Positions 18,054-25,986 of a DNA stretch of 64,000 bases are shown piece after piece. Within the stretch, counting starts at the first letter, position 1, and every line of letters starts with the position of its first letter. The translations under genes were made by a program, and so were the position numbers. The stretch is taken from contig MNTT01000016.1 in assembly GCA_001917135.1 (NCBI GenBank), forward strand, positions 62,518-126,517, written 5' to 3'. This stretch comes from Acetobacter sp. 46_36. Lineage in GTDB: Bacteria > Pseudomonadota > Alphaproteobacteria > RF32 > CAG-239. Below the pieces are notes generated by a model. The model was not told the DNA's origin, searched no databases, and saw only the letters and a list, made by a program, of their open reading frames with translations.

Positions 18054-20213
18054 TCAGTCTTCGGGTTCAGCCGCGGCGGCGAGGATTTCATCGCGTTCCT
18101 TTTTCAGGGAGGACTGGCGGAGGTAGGCTTCTTCGGTAAAATTTTTGCAGAGTTCGGCACTGACGTTTTTGATTTCTTCTTCAAGGGTGCGGAGTTTGTC
18201 TTCCAGAAGCAGTTTATCAATGTTTTTGCGCAGGTCATTGATGAAAGGGGAGCGTTTTTTGAGCATGTCAAGTTCCCAAAGCGAGGCCAGAGGGGCGCCT
18301 TCGGGGCGCTGCGCCAGCTGTTGCTGCAGTTCATCGGCAGCAGGGGGCGTTTCGGCTTCGCGGTACAAATCCGCCATGGCGGCGAAAAGGTTTTTCAAGC
18401 CGGCATTTCTAATGTCAGAGGAGAGAACCTGTTCTTCATATTCGTCAATCAGTTCGGGGTAGACCAAACCGGCGGCGATGATGAAACGCAGGTTTTTGTC
18501 GCATTCGCCGTCGGCGCTCTGGCGCAAGGTTTCCGGTGCGGCGGCAATGCCGTGGCTGAGTGCGGGGCGCAGGGTTCGGGTGTCTGCCCAGCGCGAGGCA
18601 CCGCGTCCGGAATTGGGGAATGAGCGGGCATCAGGTGATGAAGCAGAGTTGGAGAATGGGCGCCTCCCTGATAACGGGACGGCGTTGAAAGACGGACGGA
18701 AGCTTGAGAAAGACGCCGTATCGGGGAATGGGCCGGAGTTAGAGGGCGAGCCGGTATTTGTGAACTGCCGGGGAGCCTGAGACGGGCGGTCCGGCTGCGG
18801 TTTTCGGTGTTGCGGCGCGGCCTCGGGCAACGGAATATCGTCTAGATATGCGGGCGGCGTTTCGGGCATTTTTGAGGTTGGGGGAACGGGCATTCTGGGA
18901 GCCGGCGGGACGGGTGCGGCGGGCTGCTGCCAAGGCGTCCGGCGGAAGGCGGCGTATATCCGGCTGCGGATTTCCTGCGCATAATAGCTGCGTACTGTAG
19001 CATCGCCGATTTTTGCGACTTCGGACAGCAGGGTCTTTTCTATCAATGCCTTTTTTTCAGGTGTGGAACTGTCTTCGTTTTCGGTATATTTACGCCATAA
19101 AATATCAATCAGGGGCGAGGTCTTGCGCATCAGGGCGGCAAAACTGTCGTGCCCGTGCGCCTGCAGGTATTCATCGGGATCCTGATTGTCCGGCAGGAAA
19201 AGGAATTGCAGCGAATAGCCGGCTTTGAGCATCGGGAGTACCCGGTCAACGGCGCGCATCGCGGCTTTGACGCCCGGGGAATCTCCGTCAAGGCATAAAA
19301 TGGGTTCGGGGCAGACGCGCCAGGCTTCGGCAATCTGTTCTTCGGTCAGCGCGGTGCCGAGCGGGGCGACGGCATAGCCGAACCCGTAGCGGTCGAGCGC
19401 GATGACGTCCATATAGCCTTCGCAAATAATGAGTTTCTTTTCCTTATAGGCAACTTCGCGCGCTTTGTCGAGATTGTACAGGTTGCGGCGTTTGTTGAAA
19501 ATGGGCGTGTCGGGCGAGTTCAGATATTTGGGCTCTATTTTTTCCATTACGCGGCCGCCGAAAGCGATAATCTTTCCCTGCTTGTTGGTAATCGGAATCA
19601 TCACGCGGTTGCGGAAGAAGTCATGGGGGCGGCGGGACGTGTCTTCGGGAATGGCTATCAATCCCAGCTCTTTCATATCTTTTTCGTCTATGCCCTGCGC
19701 TTTGAGGTGTGCCATCAGGGCATTGTTGTTGGGGGCAAAGCCCAGGCGGAATTTTTTGAGGGTTTCGGGAGAAAGGCCGCGCTTTTCGGTGAAGTATTTC
19801 AGCCCGGAAGCGCCGTCCGGCATACGCAGTTCGCGTTCAAAAAAGGCGCAGGCGGTTTCCATAATCTCATAGAGGGATTTGCGCTCGTCTTCTTCTTTTT
19901 TGTCTTTGGCAGAAAGCTGCGGCATCTGCAGACCGGCCTGATGCGCGAGCTTTTGCAGCGCGTCGATGAACGGGAGGCCGTTGGCTTCCATCTCGAACTT
20001 GATGATGTCGCCGTGGGCACCGCAGCCGAAACAGTGGTAAAAACCTTTGCTTTCGTTGACGGTAAACGACGGGGTCTTTTCGTTATGAAACGGACAGAGC
20101 CCCTGATATTCGCGCCCTTTTTTGGTCAGCTTGACCTTGGCGCCGACAACGTCGGCGATGGAAACGCGGGCGCGAAGTTCGTCTATAAAACGCTGTAAAT
20201 CGTCGTTAGCCAT
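18054..20213 (-). CDS. dnaG: DNA primase DnaG
   Basis: A 719-residue primase that makes RNA primers at the replication fork. The N-terminal zinc domain shows CPFHNEKTPSFTVNE and HCFGCGAHGD (CHC2 pattern). The catalytic core includes the Toprim motif CEGYMDVIAL and DGDSPGVKA. Residues of about 424-570 are a Pro/Ser/Asn-rich low-complexity insert, which accounts for the extra length over the usual 580-650. A C-terminal helicase-binding domain follows. yqeY lies 215 bp upstream on the same strand. The normal downstream partner rpoD is displaced. Confidence 0.97.
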   Translation of the reverse strand: MANDDLQRFIDELRARVSIADVVGAKVKLTKKGREYQGLCPFHNEKTPSFTVNESKGFYHCFGCGAHGDIIKFEMEANGLPFIDALQKLAHQAGLQMPQLSAKDKKEEDERKSLYEIMETACAFFERELRMPDGASGLKYFTEKRGLSPETLKKFRLGFAPNNNALMAHLKAQGIDEKDMKELGLIAIPEDTSRRPHDFFRNRVMIPITNKQGKIIAFGGRVMEKIEPKYLNSPDTPIFNKRRNLYNLDKAREVAYKEKKLIICEGYMDVIALDRYGFGYAVAPLGTALTEEQIAEAWRVCPEPILCLDGDSPGVKAAMRAVDRVLPMLKAGYSLQFLFLPDNQDPDEYLQAHGHDSFAALMRKTSPLIDILWRKYTENEDSSTPEKKALIEKTLLSEVAKIGDATVRSYYAQEIRSRIYAAFRRTPWQQPAAPVPPAPRMPVPPTSKMPETPPAYLDDIPLPEAAPQHRKPQPDRPSQAPRQFTNTGSPSNSGPFPDTASFSSFRPSFNAVPLSGRRPFSNSASSPDARSFPNSGRGASRWADTRTLRPALSHGIAAAPETLRQSADGECDKNLRFIIAAGLVYPELIDEYEEQVLSSDIRNAGLKNLFAAMADLYREAETPPAADELQQQLAQRPEGAPLASLWELDMLKKRSPFINDLRKNIDKLLLEDKLRTLEEEIKNVSAELCKNFTEEAYLRQSSLKKERDEILAAAAEPED

Positions 20214-20318
20214 AGTTTGTCCTTGTTACTGTTGCCGAAGGCAGCGCAGGCAGAAACCGTTAACCGTTGGGGGCAGCCGCTGCTTTCCGGAAGCGGCGGA
20301 GGAGAAAAACTCCGGGTC

Positions 20319-20390
20319 GGCCGCTCTTGCCGGAGACGGCGGAGAAGAGAAAGCCCCGACGGCAGGCCGCCCTTGCCGGAGACGGCGGAG
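20319..20390. repeat. Two-copy 26-bp repeat, period 46, between yqeY and dnaG
   Basis: GGCCGC, then CTTGCCGGAGACGGCGGAG at 20319-20344 and again at 20365-20390, with one mismatch. A near-palindrome around TTTCCGGAA lies just to the left (about 20277-20300). On the minus strand this is the dnaG leader, so a transcript hairpin is possible. Confidence 0.7.
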
Positions 20391-20428
20391 GCGGATACCG
20401 CGGCGCACGTTTGCCGGGCGGGGGCGTT

Positions 20429-20881
20429 TTAGCCGAGCAGGCTCTTAATCATTCCCGAGGCTTTGCCCATATCCAGCTGACCGGCATATGCGGCTTTCAG
20501 CTCCGCCATGACTTTGCCCATGTCTTTCATGCCGGCGGCGCCGGTTTTAGCGATGGCTGCTTCAATGGCGGCTTTGGTTTCGGTTTCGCTCAGCTGTTTG
20601 GGGAGGAAGCGTTCAATTACGCTGATTTCGGCCTGTTCCCTGGCGGCGAGTTCGGGGCGTCCGCCTTCGGTGTAAATCTTTATCGATTCATTGCGTTGTT
20701 TAATCATTCCCTGCATCATGGACAGCAAATCGGCGTCGGAGGCGCATTCTTTTCCGGCACCGCGGGCGGCGACGTCTTTTTCCTTTTGTCCGGCGATAAT
20801 CAGGCGGACGGCGGAAACTGTGGCCGTGTCATGGTTTTTCATCGCTTCTTTTAAAGCGTTTTGCAGGTTTTCTCTTAACAT
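20429..20881 (-). CDS. GatB/YqeY domain protein
   Basis: A 150-residue YqeY-type protein, related to the tRNA-binding tail of the amidotransferase subunit GatB. The family pattern is clear: LRENLQNALKEAMKNHD, VSAVRLIIAGQKEKDV, RNESIKIYTEGGRPELAAREQ, ISVIERFLPKQLSE and a closing GKASGMIKSLLG. A role in tRNA metabolism is assumed for the family but not established. AAGGAG precedes the ATG. It lies upstream of dnaG, as in many alphaproteobacteria, and the two are probably co-transcribed. Confidence 0.95.
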   Translation of the reverse strand: MLRENLQNALKEAMKNHDTATVSAVRLIIAGQKEKDVAARGAGKECASDADLLSMMQGMIKQRNESIKIYTEGGRPELAAREQAEISVIERFLPKQLSETETKAAIEAAIAKTGAAGMKDMGKVMAELKAAYAGQLDMGKASGMIKSLLG

Positions 20882-21023
20882 GATAAGCTCCTTTGGTTAA
20901 AAATGGACGGCATTGCCCGTGTTGCGAAAACGGGAGCCGAGGGTTAATTACAAGTGGCATCGCATAAAGCGGAAACCGTTGGGCGGCTAATCCGTTGCCG
21001 TGGTTCCGACAGCCTGTGTGGCG

Positions 21024-22136
21024 TTAAGGTTCGGCGAAACCGATATTCAGGCTCAGCGGCGTGCCGGGCGGCGGCGCAGGAAGCACAAATGAGGTTTCGG
21101 CGGTTTCGCCGCCTTTGAGCTTTGGGCGGTTTGCCGCAAACGTTTCTGCCGTACCGGCAACGGTTATGCGCGGAACAACGGTCGTATAAACGGAACCGTT
21201 TTTGATAACGGCGCGGACGCTGACGGCGGGTTTGCCGTTTTCCGTGGTTTCGGCAACGAAAATCTGTTCAAACTTCAGATATTGCGGATTGTCCAGCCCG
21301 GTCAGGCCGATTTTATTGTACCATAATTCGGCAGCCGGGTATAATGCAACGGCTTCCCGACGCAAAAACAGCGCGCACGCGGCCAGAAACAGCAGGTTGA
21401 GGAAGGCGCAGGTTTTGCGATATCCCTTAAACGGCTTTGGCGGCGCAAGATGGTCGTCCGGCGTGGCGGTGAGAGGTTCCGGTTCCGATACGGCAGTCAG
21501 GCGCGGTTCGGCACGGCCGGAGCCGTATATTCCGCCGGCTGTTTTGGCTGCGAACGGCGTGGCGGCAGTATTTTCGGCTTCGCGTTCCTCCGGCGGATCC
21601 ATACTGATAGTAAAAGACGTTCCGTAATCGGAGGTCAGGGTAATTTCGCGCTTTTGCCGCGCGGCAGCCAGTACTTCGGCCGAAGACATTGTTTTGGGCG
21701 GCAGCGGGAACTCGTCGTCAGCATTCGATGCCGCTCGGGGCGCATCTTGTGCCGTCGTTGCCATCGTATTTTGCGCAGCCATATTCTGAGCAGACGTTGC
21801 CTGTCCGGAAGTTTTCATTACCGGGGCAACAAAAGCAGGGTCGCCTTCCGCAGCGAGGATTTCAAACGACGAGGGCGTTTTCTTCCCCGACTTGGTGTCG
21901 GCAGGCACAGTGAATTCCTCTTTTTCAGACGGCCAGGGGCGGGCGGGCGGTTCGGAAACGGGGATAGGCTCAATAAAAGGCTCGCTCTCCTTTTCCTCCT
22001 CATAGCCCAGAGCGTCGCTCCGCATCGCATGCCAGACGTTGGCGCACGCCTGACAACGGAAATTCCGCCCGGTCTTCCCGATGAGGTCATCCGGTATTTC
22101 ATAAATGCTGTGGCATTTGGGACAACTTATTAACAT
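21024..22136 (-). CDS. Zinc-ribbon membrane protein, MJ0042/DUF3426 type
   Basis: A 370-residue protein. The N-terminal zinc ribbon has CPKCHSIYEIPDD and CQACANVWH (two CxxC pairs). A long disordered middle (residues 40-240) is rich in Ala, Pro and Glu. One membrane helix at about 248-265 is followed by a C-terminal beta domain that resembles DUF3426 (VSVRAVIKNGS and a closing LSLNIGF). The ribbon would be cytoplasmic and the beta domain periplasmic. It is divergent from ftsE, a neighbourhood known in alphaproteobacteria. Start supported by GGAAGAG upstream. Confidence 0.85.
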   Translation of the reverse strand: MLISCPKCHSIYEIPDDLIGKTGRNFRCQACANVWHAMRSDALGYEEEKESEPFIEPIPVSEPPARPWPSEKEEFTVPADTKSGKKTPSSFEILAAEGDPAFVAPVMKTSGQATSAQNMAAQNTMATTAQDAPRAASNADDEFPLPPKTMSSAEVLAAARQKREITLTSDYGTSFTISMDPPEEREAENTAATPFAAKTAGGIYGSGRAEPRLTAVSEPEPLTATPDDHLAPPKPFKGYRKTCAFLNLLFLAACALFLRREAVALYPAAELWYNKIGLTGLDNPQYLKFEQIFVAETTENGKPAVSVRAVIKNGSVYTTVVPRITVAGTAETFAANRPKLKGGETAETSFVLPAPPPGTPLSLNIGFAEP

Positions 22137-22280
22137 TGGCTCTTCCTTTTTTTATTTCCTGTTAGTATATAAAGAAAAATTATTTAATCAAATCTTTTTT
22201 GGGGTTATAGGTTAAAAAAGTGTTAAAGCGGCGGACAGTTCAGGACCAGAGGGATAAACGAGGTTAGGAAAGAGGGAAAA

Positions 22281-22994
22281 ATGGAAATAAGGCAGTTTGA
22301 ACCGATTGTGGAGATGAGAGATGTCGGACTCCGGTACGGAGACAATCCCGAGGTGCTGAAGAACATCAATTTTTCGTTTCGGCGCGGGTCGATGCATTTT
22401 CTGACCGGAAAAAGCGGCGCGGGGAAGACGTCGCTGCTTTCGATGTTGTATCTGGCGCAGAGGCCGACAGCGGGAACGCTCAAGGTCTTTGGCAACAACG
22501 TGGCTTTGACCGGGCGCGATACGCTGGCTTTTTTGCGGCGGAGAATCGGGGTCGTATTTCAGGATTTCCGCCTGCTGGAGCATTTGAGCGTGTTTGACAA
22601 CGTGGCTCTGCCGCTCAGAATCCGCGGCATGCGGGAAAAGGAAATCCGCCAGAGGGTGATTGAATTGCTGGCGTGGGTTGAACTTTCGCACAATATGTAT
22701 GTCAAAAGTTCGGAAATTTCAGGCGGAGAAAAGCAGAGGGTGGCGATTGCACGGGCGGTCATTAACCGTCCGGAGCTGCTTTTGGCCGACGAGCCGACGG
22801 GAAACGTCGACAGTGATATCGCGGCCAAGCTGATGAAGTTGTTTGCGGAACTGAACCGGCTGGGAACTACGGTGGTGATTGCGACACACTCGAACGAACT
22901 GATGGAGCGTTATCATTATCCGCGGCTGCAGCTGGCAGACGGAAATCTGTTTTATGCCAAAAATGAGGAGAGGGAAACGGGTGGAAGGCTGTGA
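22281..22994 (+). CDS. ftsE: Cell-division ABC ATPase FtsE
   Basis: A 237-residue ABC ATPase that works with FtsX at the division septum to control peptidoglycan hydrolases. Walker A is GKSGAGKTSLL (about residues 47-57), the Q loop is VFQDFRLLEHLSVFDNV, the signature is SGGEKQR, Walker B is LLLADEPTGN, and the H loop is IATHSN. The last four residues, GGRL, together with the stop codon are the founding copy of the 47-bp repeat that follows. The stop overlaps the next ATG by one base (TGATG). Confidence 0.97.
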   Translation: MEIRQFEPIVEMRDVGLRYGDNPEVLKNINFSFRRGSMHFLTGKSGAGKTSLLSMLYLAQRPTAGTLKVFGNNVALTGRDTLAFLRRRIGVVFQDFRLLEHLSVFDNVALPLRIRGMREKEIRQRVIELLAWVELSHNMYVKSSEISGGEKQRVAIARAVINRPELLLADEPTGNVDSDIAAKLMKLFAELNRLGTTVVIATHSNELMERYHYPRLQLADGNLFYAKNEERETGGRL

Positions 22995-23191
22995 TGATGA
23001 CGGAAAAAACGGACGAAGCGATGACAGGTGGAAGGCTGTGATGATGACGGAAAAAACGGACGAAGCGATGACAGGGGGAAGGCTGTGATGATGACGGAAA
23101 AAGCGGACGAAGCGATGACAGGAGGAAGGCTGTGATGATGACGGAAAAAGCGGACGAAGCGATGACAGGAGGAAGGCTGTGATGATGACAG
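22981..23191 (+). repeat. Four and a half 47-bp repeats forming a chain of mini-ORFs
   Basis: Full copies at 22981-23027, 23028-23074, 23075-23121 and 23122-23168 plus a partial copy to 23191. Reading from the ftsE stop there are four 15-codon ORFs at 22994-23041, 23041-23088, 23088-23135 and 23135-23182. Each encodes MMTEKxDEAMTGGRL with x = Thr, Thr, Ala, Ala. Each stop overlaps the next ATG by one base, and the last stop overlaps the ftsX ATG at 23182. Every junction carries a Shine-Dalgarno (GGTGGAAGG, improving to GGAGGAAGG near ftsX). Translational coupling from ftsE to ftsX is therefore formally kept. Confidence 0.9.
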
Positions 23192-24243
23192 GCAGTACGG
23201 ATGACGGCGCGAGAGGGTTTGGCGTGTCGGGCAGGGAGAACAACAGCGCGCGAGAGTTTGCCGCGTCGGGCAGGACAACGGCGGGAACGGGAACCGGCGT
23301 ACCGAGAGCGACGGCTAAACAGCGGGCAGCAAGAATCCGTGAATTGCGGCGGCAGAAAGCGCCTGCGGACAAGACACAGGAACTGCCGATTGACGAGGGG
23401 TATTCGAAGACGTTTCTCCGGGTAACGGTGGCGGTGGCGGTATTTCTGTTCGCGATTACGCTGGCGGGCGTGCTGGGAATTAATTCCATGTTTGAAAACT
23501 CGCGGCAGCAGGTGGTTTCCAATTTTACGGTACAGGTTTTGCCGCTGCCGGGAACAGATGCCAGCCGGAAAGACCTGCTGGCCGTGGTCGGCTTTCTGGA
23601 AAAATATCCCGACGTGGAGCAGGTTACGGTATTGAGCGACGCGGAACTGCGGGCGCTGCTGGAGCCATGGCTCGGCAACAACGTTGACGTGGAAATGCTG
23701 CCGATACCGAAGCTGCTGGACGTTAAAATCCGCAATGCCAAGAATTTTGACTACAAGGAACTGACGGTGCGGCTGTCTGAGGTTTCGCCGCAGGCTTCCA
23801 TCAACGACCATAACCTGTGGCTGTCACGGCTGCTGCGGTTTATCAACTCGCTGAAAATGCTGGCGGTTACGGTGCTGATACTGGTAGCGGGCGGCTGTGT
23901 GGCTTCAATTGTTTATGCGGCGAAGACGGGGCTGAACGTCCACCGCGAGATTATTACGATTTTGCATACGATGGGGGCGACCGACGAATATATTGCCGCC
24001 AACTATGTCAGGCAGATTACCCAGATGTCGGCGGCGGCCGGAGTTATCGGCGCGGTTCTGGCGGTGCCGGCAATTCTGGTTATCGGGCATATGGCGCAGG
24101 GAATTGAGGCAGGCATTTTCAATTCGGTGTCTTTCGGGCTGAACGAATGGGTCGTTATTCTGCTTTTGCCGCTGGTTTCGGCGGCGCTGGTGGCGGCGAC
24201 GGCGTACATAACGGTGGTCAGGACGCTCCGGAGTATGGTGTAA
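23182..24243 (+). CDS. ftsX: Cell-division protein FtsX
   Basis: A 353-residue FtsX, the membrane partner of FtsE. A hydrophilic N-terminus of about 75 residues (Gly/Thr/Arg-rich to about 45, low-complexity) precedes the first helix (residues 80-100). A periplasmic domain holds VQVLPLPG and VEQVTVLSDAELRALLEPWLG. Three more helices follow after residue 225, with the conserved cytoplasmic loop LNVHREIITILHTMGATDEYIA. Starts at 23179 (GTG), 23182 and 23185 (ATG) are in frame; 23182 gives TGATG coupling to the last mini-ORF. Its first codons, ATG ATG AC, are themselves the repeat start. Confidence 0.95.
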   Translation: MMTGSTDDGARGFGVSGRENNSAREFAASGRTTAGTGTGVPRATAKQRAARIRELRRQKAPADKTQELPIDEGYSKTFLRVTVAVAVFLFAITLAGVLGINSMFENSRQQVVSNFTVQVLPLPGTDASRKDLLAVVGFLEKYPDVEQVTVLSDAELRALLEPWLGNNVDVEMLPIPKLLDVKIRNAKNFDYKELTVRLSEVSPQASINDHNLWLSRLLRFINSLKMLAVTVLILVAGGCVASIVYAAKTGLNVHREIITILHTMGATDEYIAANYVRQITQMSAAAGVIGAVLAVPAILVIGHMAQGIEAGIFNSVSFGLNEWVVILLLPLVSAALVAATAYITVVRTLRSMV

Positions 24244-24281
24244 CATCTCGTAAAGGCTTTAAGGCTAAAGGAATTGTGCAG

Positions 24282-25964
24282 ATGGTTCGGCGGGCGCGGC
24301 GTGACGAAAACGGATTGGTTAAAAGAACTGTGAAAAATTTGAGAAAAATGAAGTTACTGAAAAAAATTGGCGTGTTTTTGAGTATACTGGGCGCAATGTC
24401 TGTTTTGGCGCTCGGGTTTTATCTGACGACAAACAATATTTATTTTATTGACGGAAACCCGGCAGACTTCTCCCTGTACGGCTGGGGCGGCATGCTTATT
24501 GTCTGGCTGGCAGGGTTCTGGCAGTGGCGAAAAGGAAACAGCTTTCTGATTACTTTTGCCGCGCAGCTGGCTGTCGTCTGTTTTGCTCTCGACTGCTGGC
24601 GGCTGCTGATATTTGCTTATTCGCCGGAAATGCGGCCGTGGGTTAAAGGGATAATCTGGGGAGAAGCGGCGTTTTTGCTTCTTTCGCTTTGCCTCAGGAA
24701 CGGAATGCTCGCTCTGGTAACTTTGCCGGCATGGTTTCTGGCGTGGCAAGGCGGAAGCATTGTGTTGCAGTTTTTTATGCCGAATGCGCAGATGTTTGCC
24801 GTCGCTTTGGGAATACTGTTTCTCGGGTTGACGATGCAGTTTTTGCTTAAACGGTGGAAGGTTTTGTTGTTATTGTTGGCGATTATATCAGGGGGAATGT
24901 TTTTGTGGCATTGGTATAATCTTCCGGGAATACATTTTTATGAGGCCAAAGTCAAAGAACCCGCAGAGGACGTTAAGGTCAGCGTGGTTGTTCCCGTATA
25001 TAACGGCGAGCGTTTTTTGAAGCAGTGTTTGGACAGTATTCGCAGACAGACGCTGAAAGATATTGAAATTATCTGCGTTAACGACGGGTCGACGGACGGC
25101 TCGGCAGAAATATTGGCGGAATACGCGGCGCATGATGCCAGATTTAAAATAATTACGCAGGAAAACAAGTATATCGGCGCGGCGCGCAATGCAGGCATCT
25201 CCGCGGCGCAAGGCGAGTACATCGGTTTTGTAGACCAGGACGACACGGTGTCGGCGGATTATTTTGAGGATTTGTACCAAACGGCGAAAGCGTACGACGC
25301 CGATGTCGCGATTGCGGGAAACGTGTTCCAAAACACAACCAGGGGATACAAGAGCAGAATCAGCAACGAAGATGACTTGTTTGTGAAACAAAATAAAGTT
25401 ATTGAACCGAGGGCTATGAATGTAAGCCGCCTCAGAATATTTGTATGGGATAGAATTTACAGGCGTTCCTTTTTGGAAAAATATAAAGTTTCAAGTTCCC
25501 TTTATCGGATTTTGTATGAGGATTATTATTTCTTTATAAGTGTTATGACACATAATCCCAAGATTGTTGCAGCGGAAAACGCCGAATATTATTTCCGCAG
25601 GTACCATGTTTCGGAAAGCCACGGCAGAAAAAGAAGGTTTAGCAATGATCTCTTTCCCCTTTTTAAGGATGTTGACAAACTGATTATTCAGGCGGGAAAA
25701 GACAAGGAAAAGGATTGGACGGATTTTGCGAAGGAGATGAGGGAGAGATATATGCTTAATTATTACGAGAATATTTTGGACGAAGATAAAGCCCTGATGC
25801 GGGAACAATATAAGAAATTTTATCCTGATGACGGTTTTGATTTTGATAAAGCTCTGGAAGAAAAACAAAACAAACTGAAGGAAGGGACGGACAATACCGC
25901 TGCCGGACGGCAGAAAAAGCCTGCCGGCAACAGAGCGTCTGTTTCGGAGAAAGATGCGGCATAG
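24282..25964 (+). CDS. Membrane protein with C-terminal GT2 glycosyltransferase domain
   Basis: About 560 residues. After a basic N-terminus there are seven or so hydrophobic segments up to residue 215. A family-2 glycosyltransferase domain begins near residue 230 with KVSVVVPVYNGERFLKQCL, then ICVNDGSTDGS, IGAARNAGIS and FVDQDDTVS (the DxD-like metal site). The tail is Lys/Glu-rich. It probably transfers a sugar to a surface polysaccharide or lipid carrier. The start is uncertain: 24282 has AAGGA upstream, while 24348 (MKLLKKIG) begins right at the first helix. It lies 38 bp after ftsX and 22 bp before the WbsX fusion, in a place where a DUF218 gene is normally expected. Confidence 0.82.
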   Translation: MVRRARRDENGLVKRTVKNLRKMKLLKKIGVFLSILGAMSVLALGFYLTTNNIYFIDGNPADFSLYGWGGMLIVWLAGFWQWRKGNSFLITFAAQLAVVCFALDCWRLLIFAYSPEMRPWVKGIIWGEAAFLLLSLCLRNGMLALVTLPAWFLAWQGGSIVLQFFMPNAQMFAVALGILFLGLTMQFLLKRWKVLLLLLAIISGGMFLWHWYNLPGIHFYEAKVKEPAEDVKVSVVVPVYNGERFLKQCLDSIRRQTLKDIEIICVNDGSTDGSAEILAEYAAHDARFKIITQENKYIGAARNAGISAAQGEYIGFVDQDDTVSADYFEDLYQTAKAYDADVAIAGNVFQNTTRGYKSRISNEDDLFVKQNKVIEPRAMNVSRLRIFVWDRIYRRSFLEKYKVSSSLYRILYEDYYFFISVMTHNPKIVAAENAEYYFRRYHVSESHGRKRRFSNDLFPLFKDVDKLIIQAGKDKEKDWTDFAKEMRERYMLNYYENILDEDKALMREQYKKFYPDDGFDFDKALEEKQNKLKEGTDNTAAGRQKKPAGNRASVSEKDAA

Positions 25965-25986
25965 GGAAGAGGAAAAAGGAGCGTAA

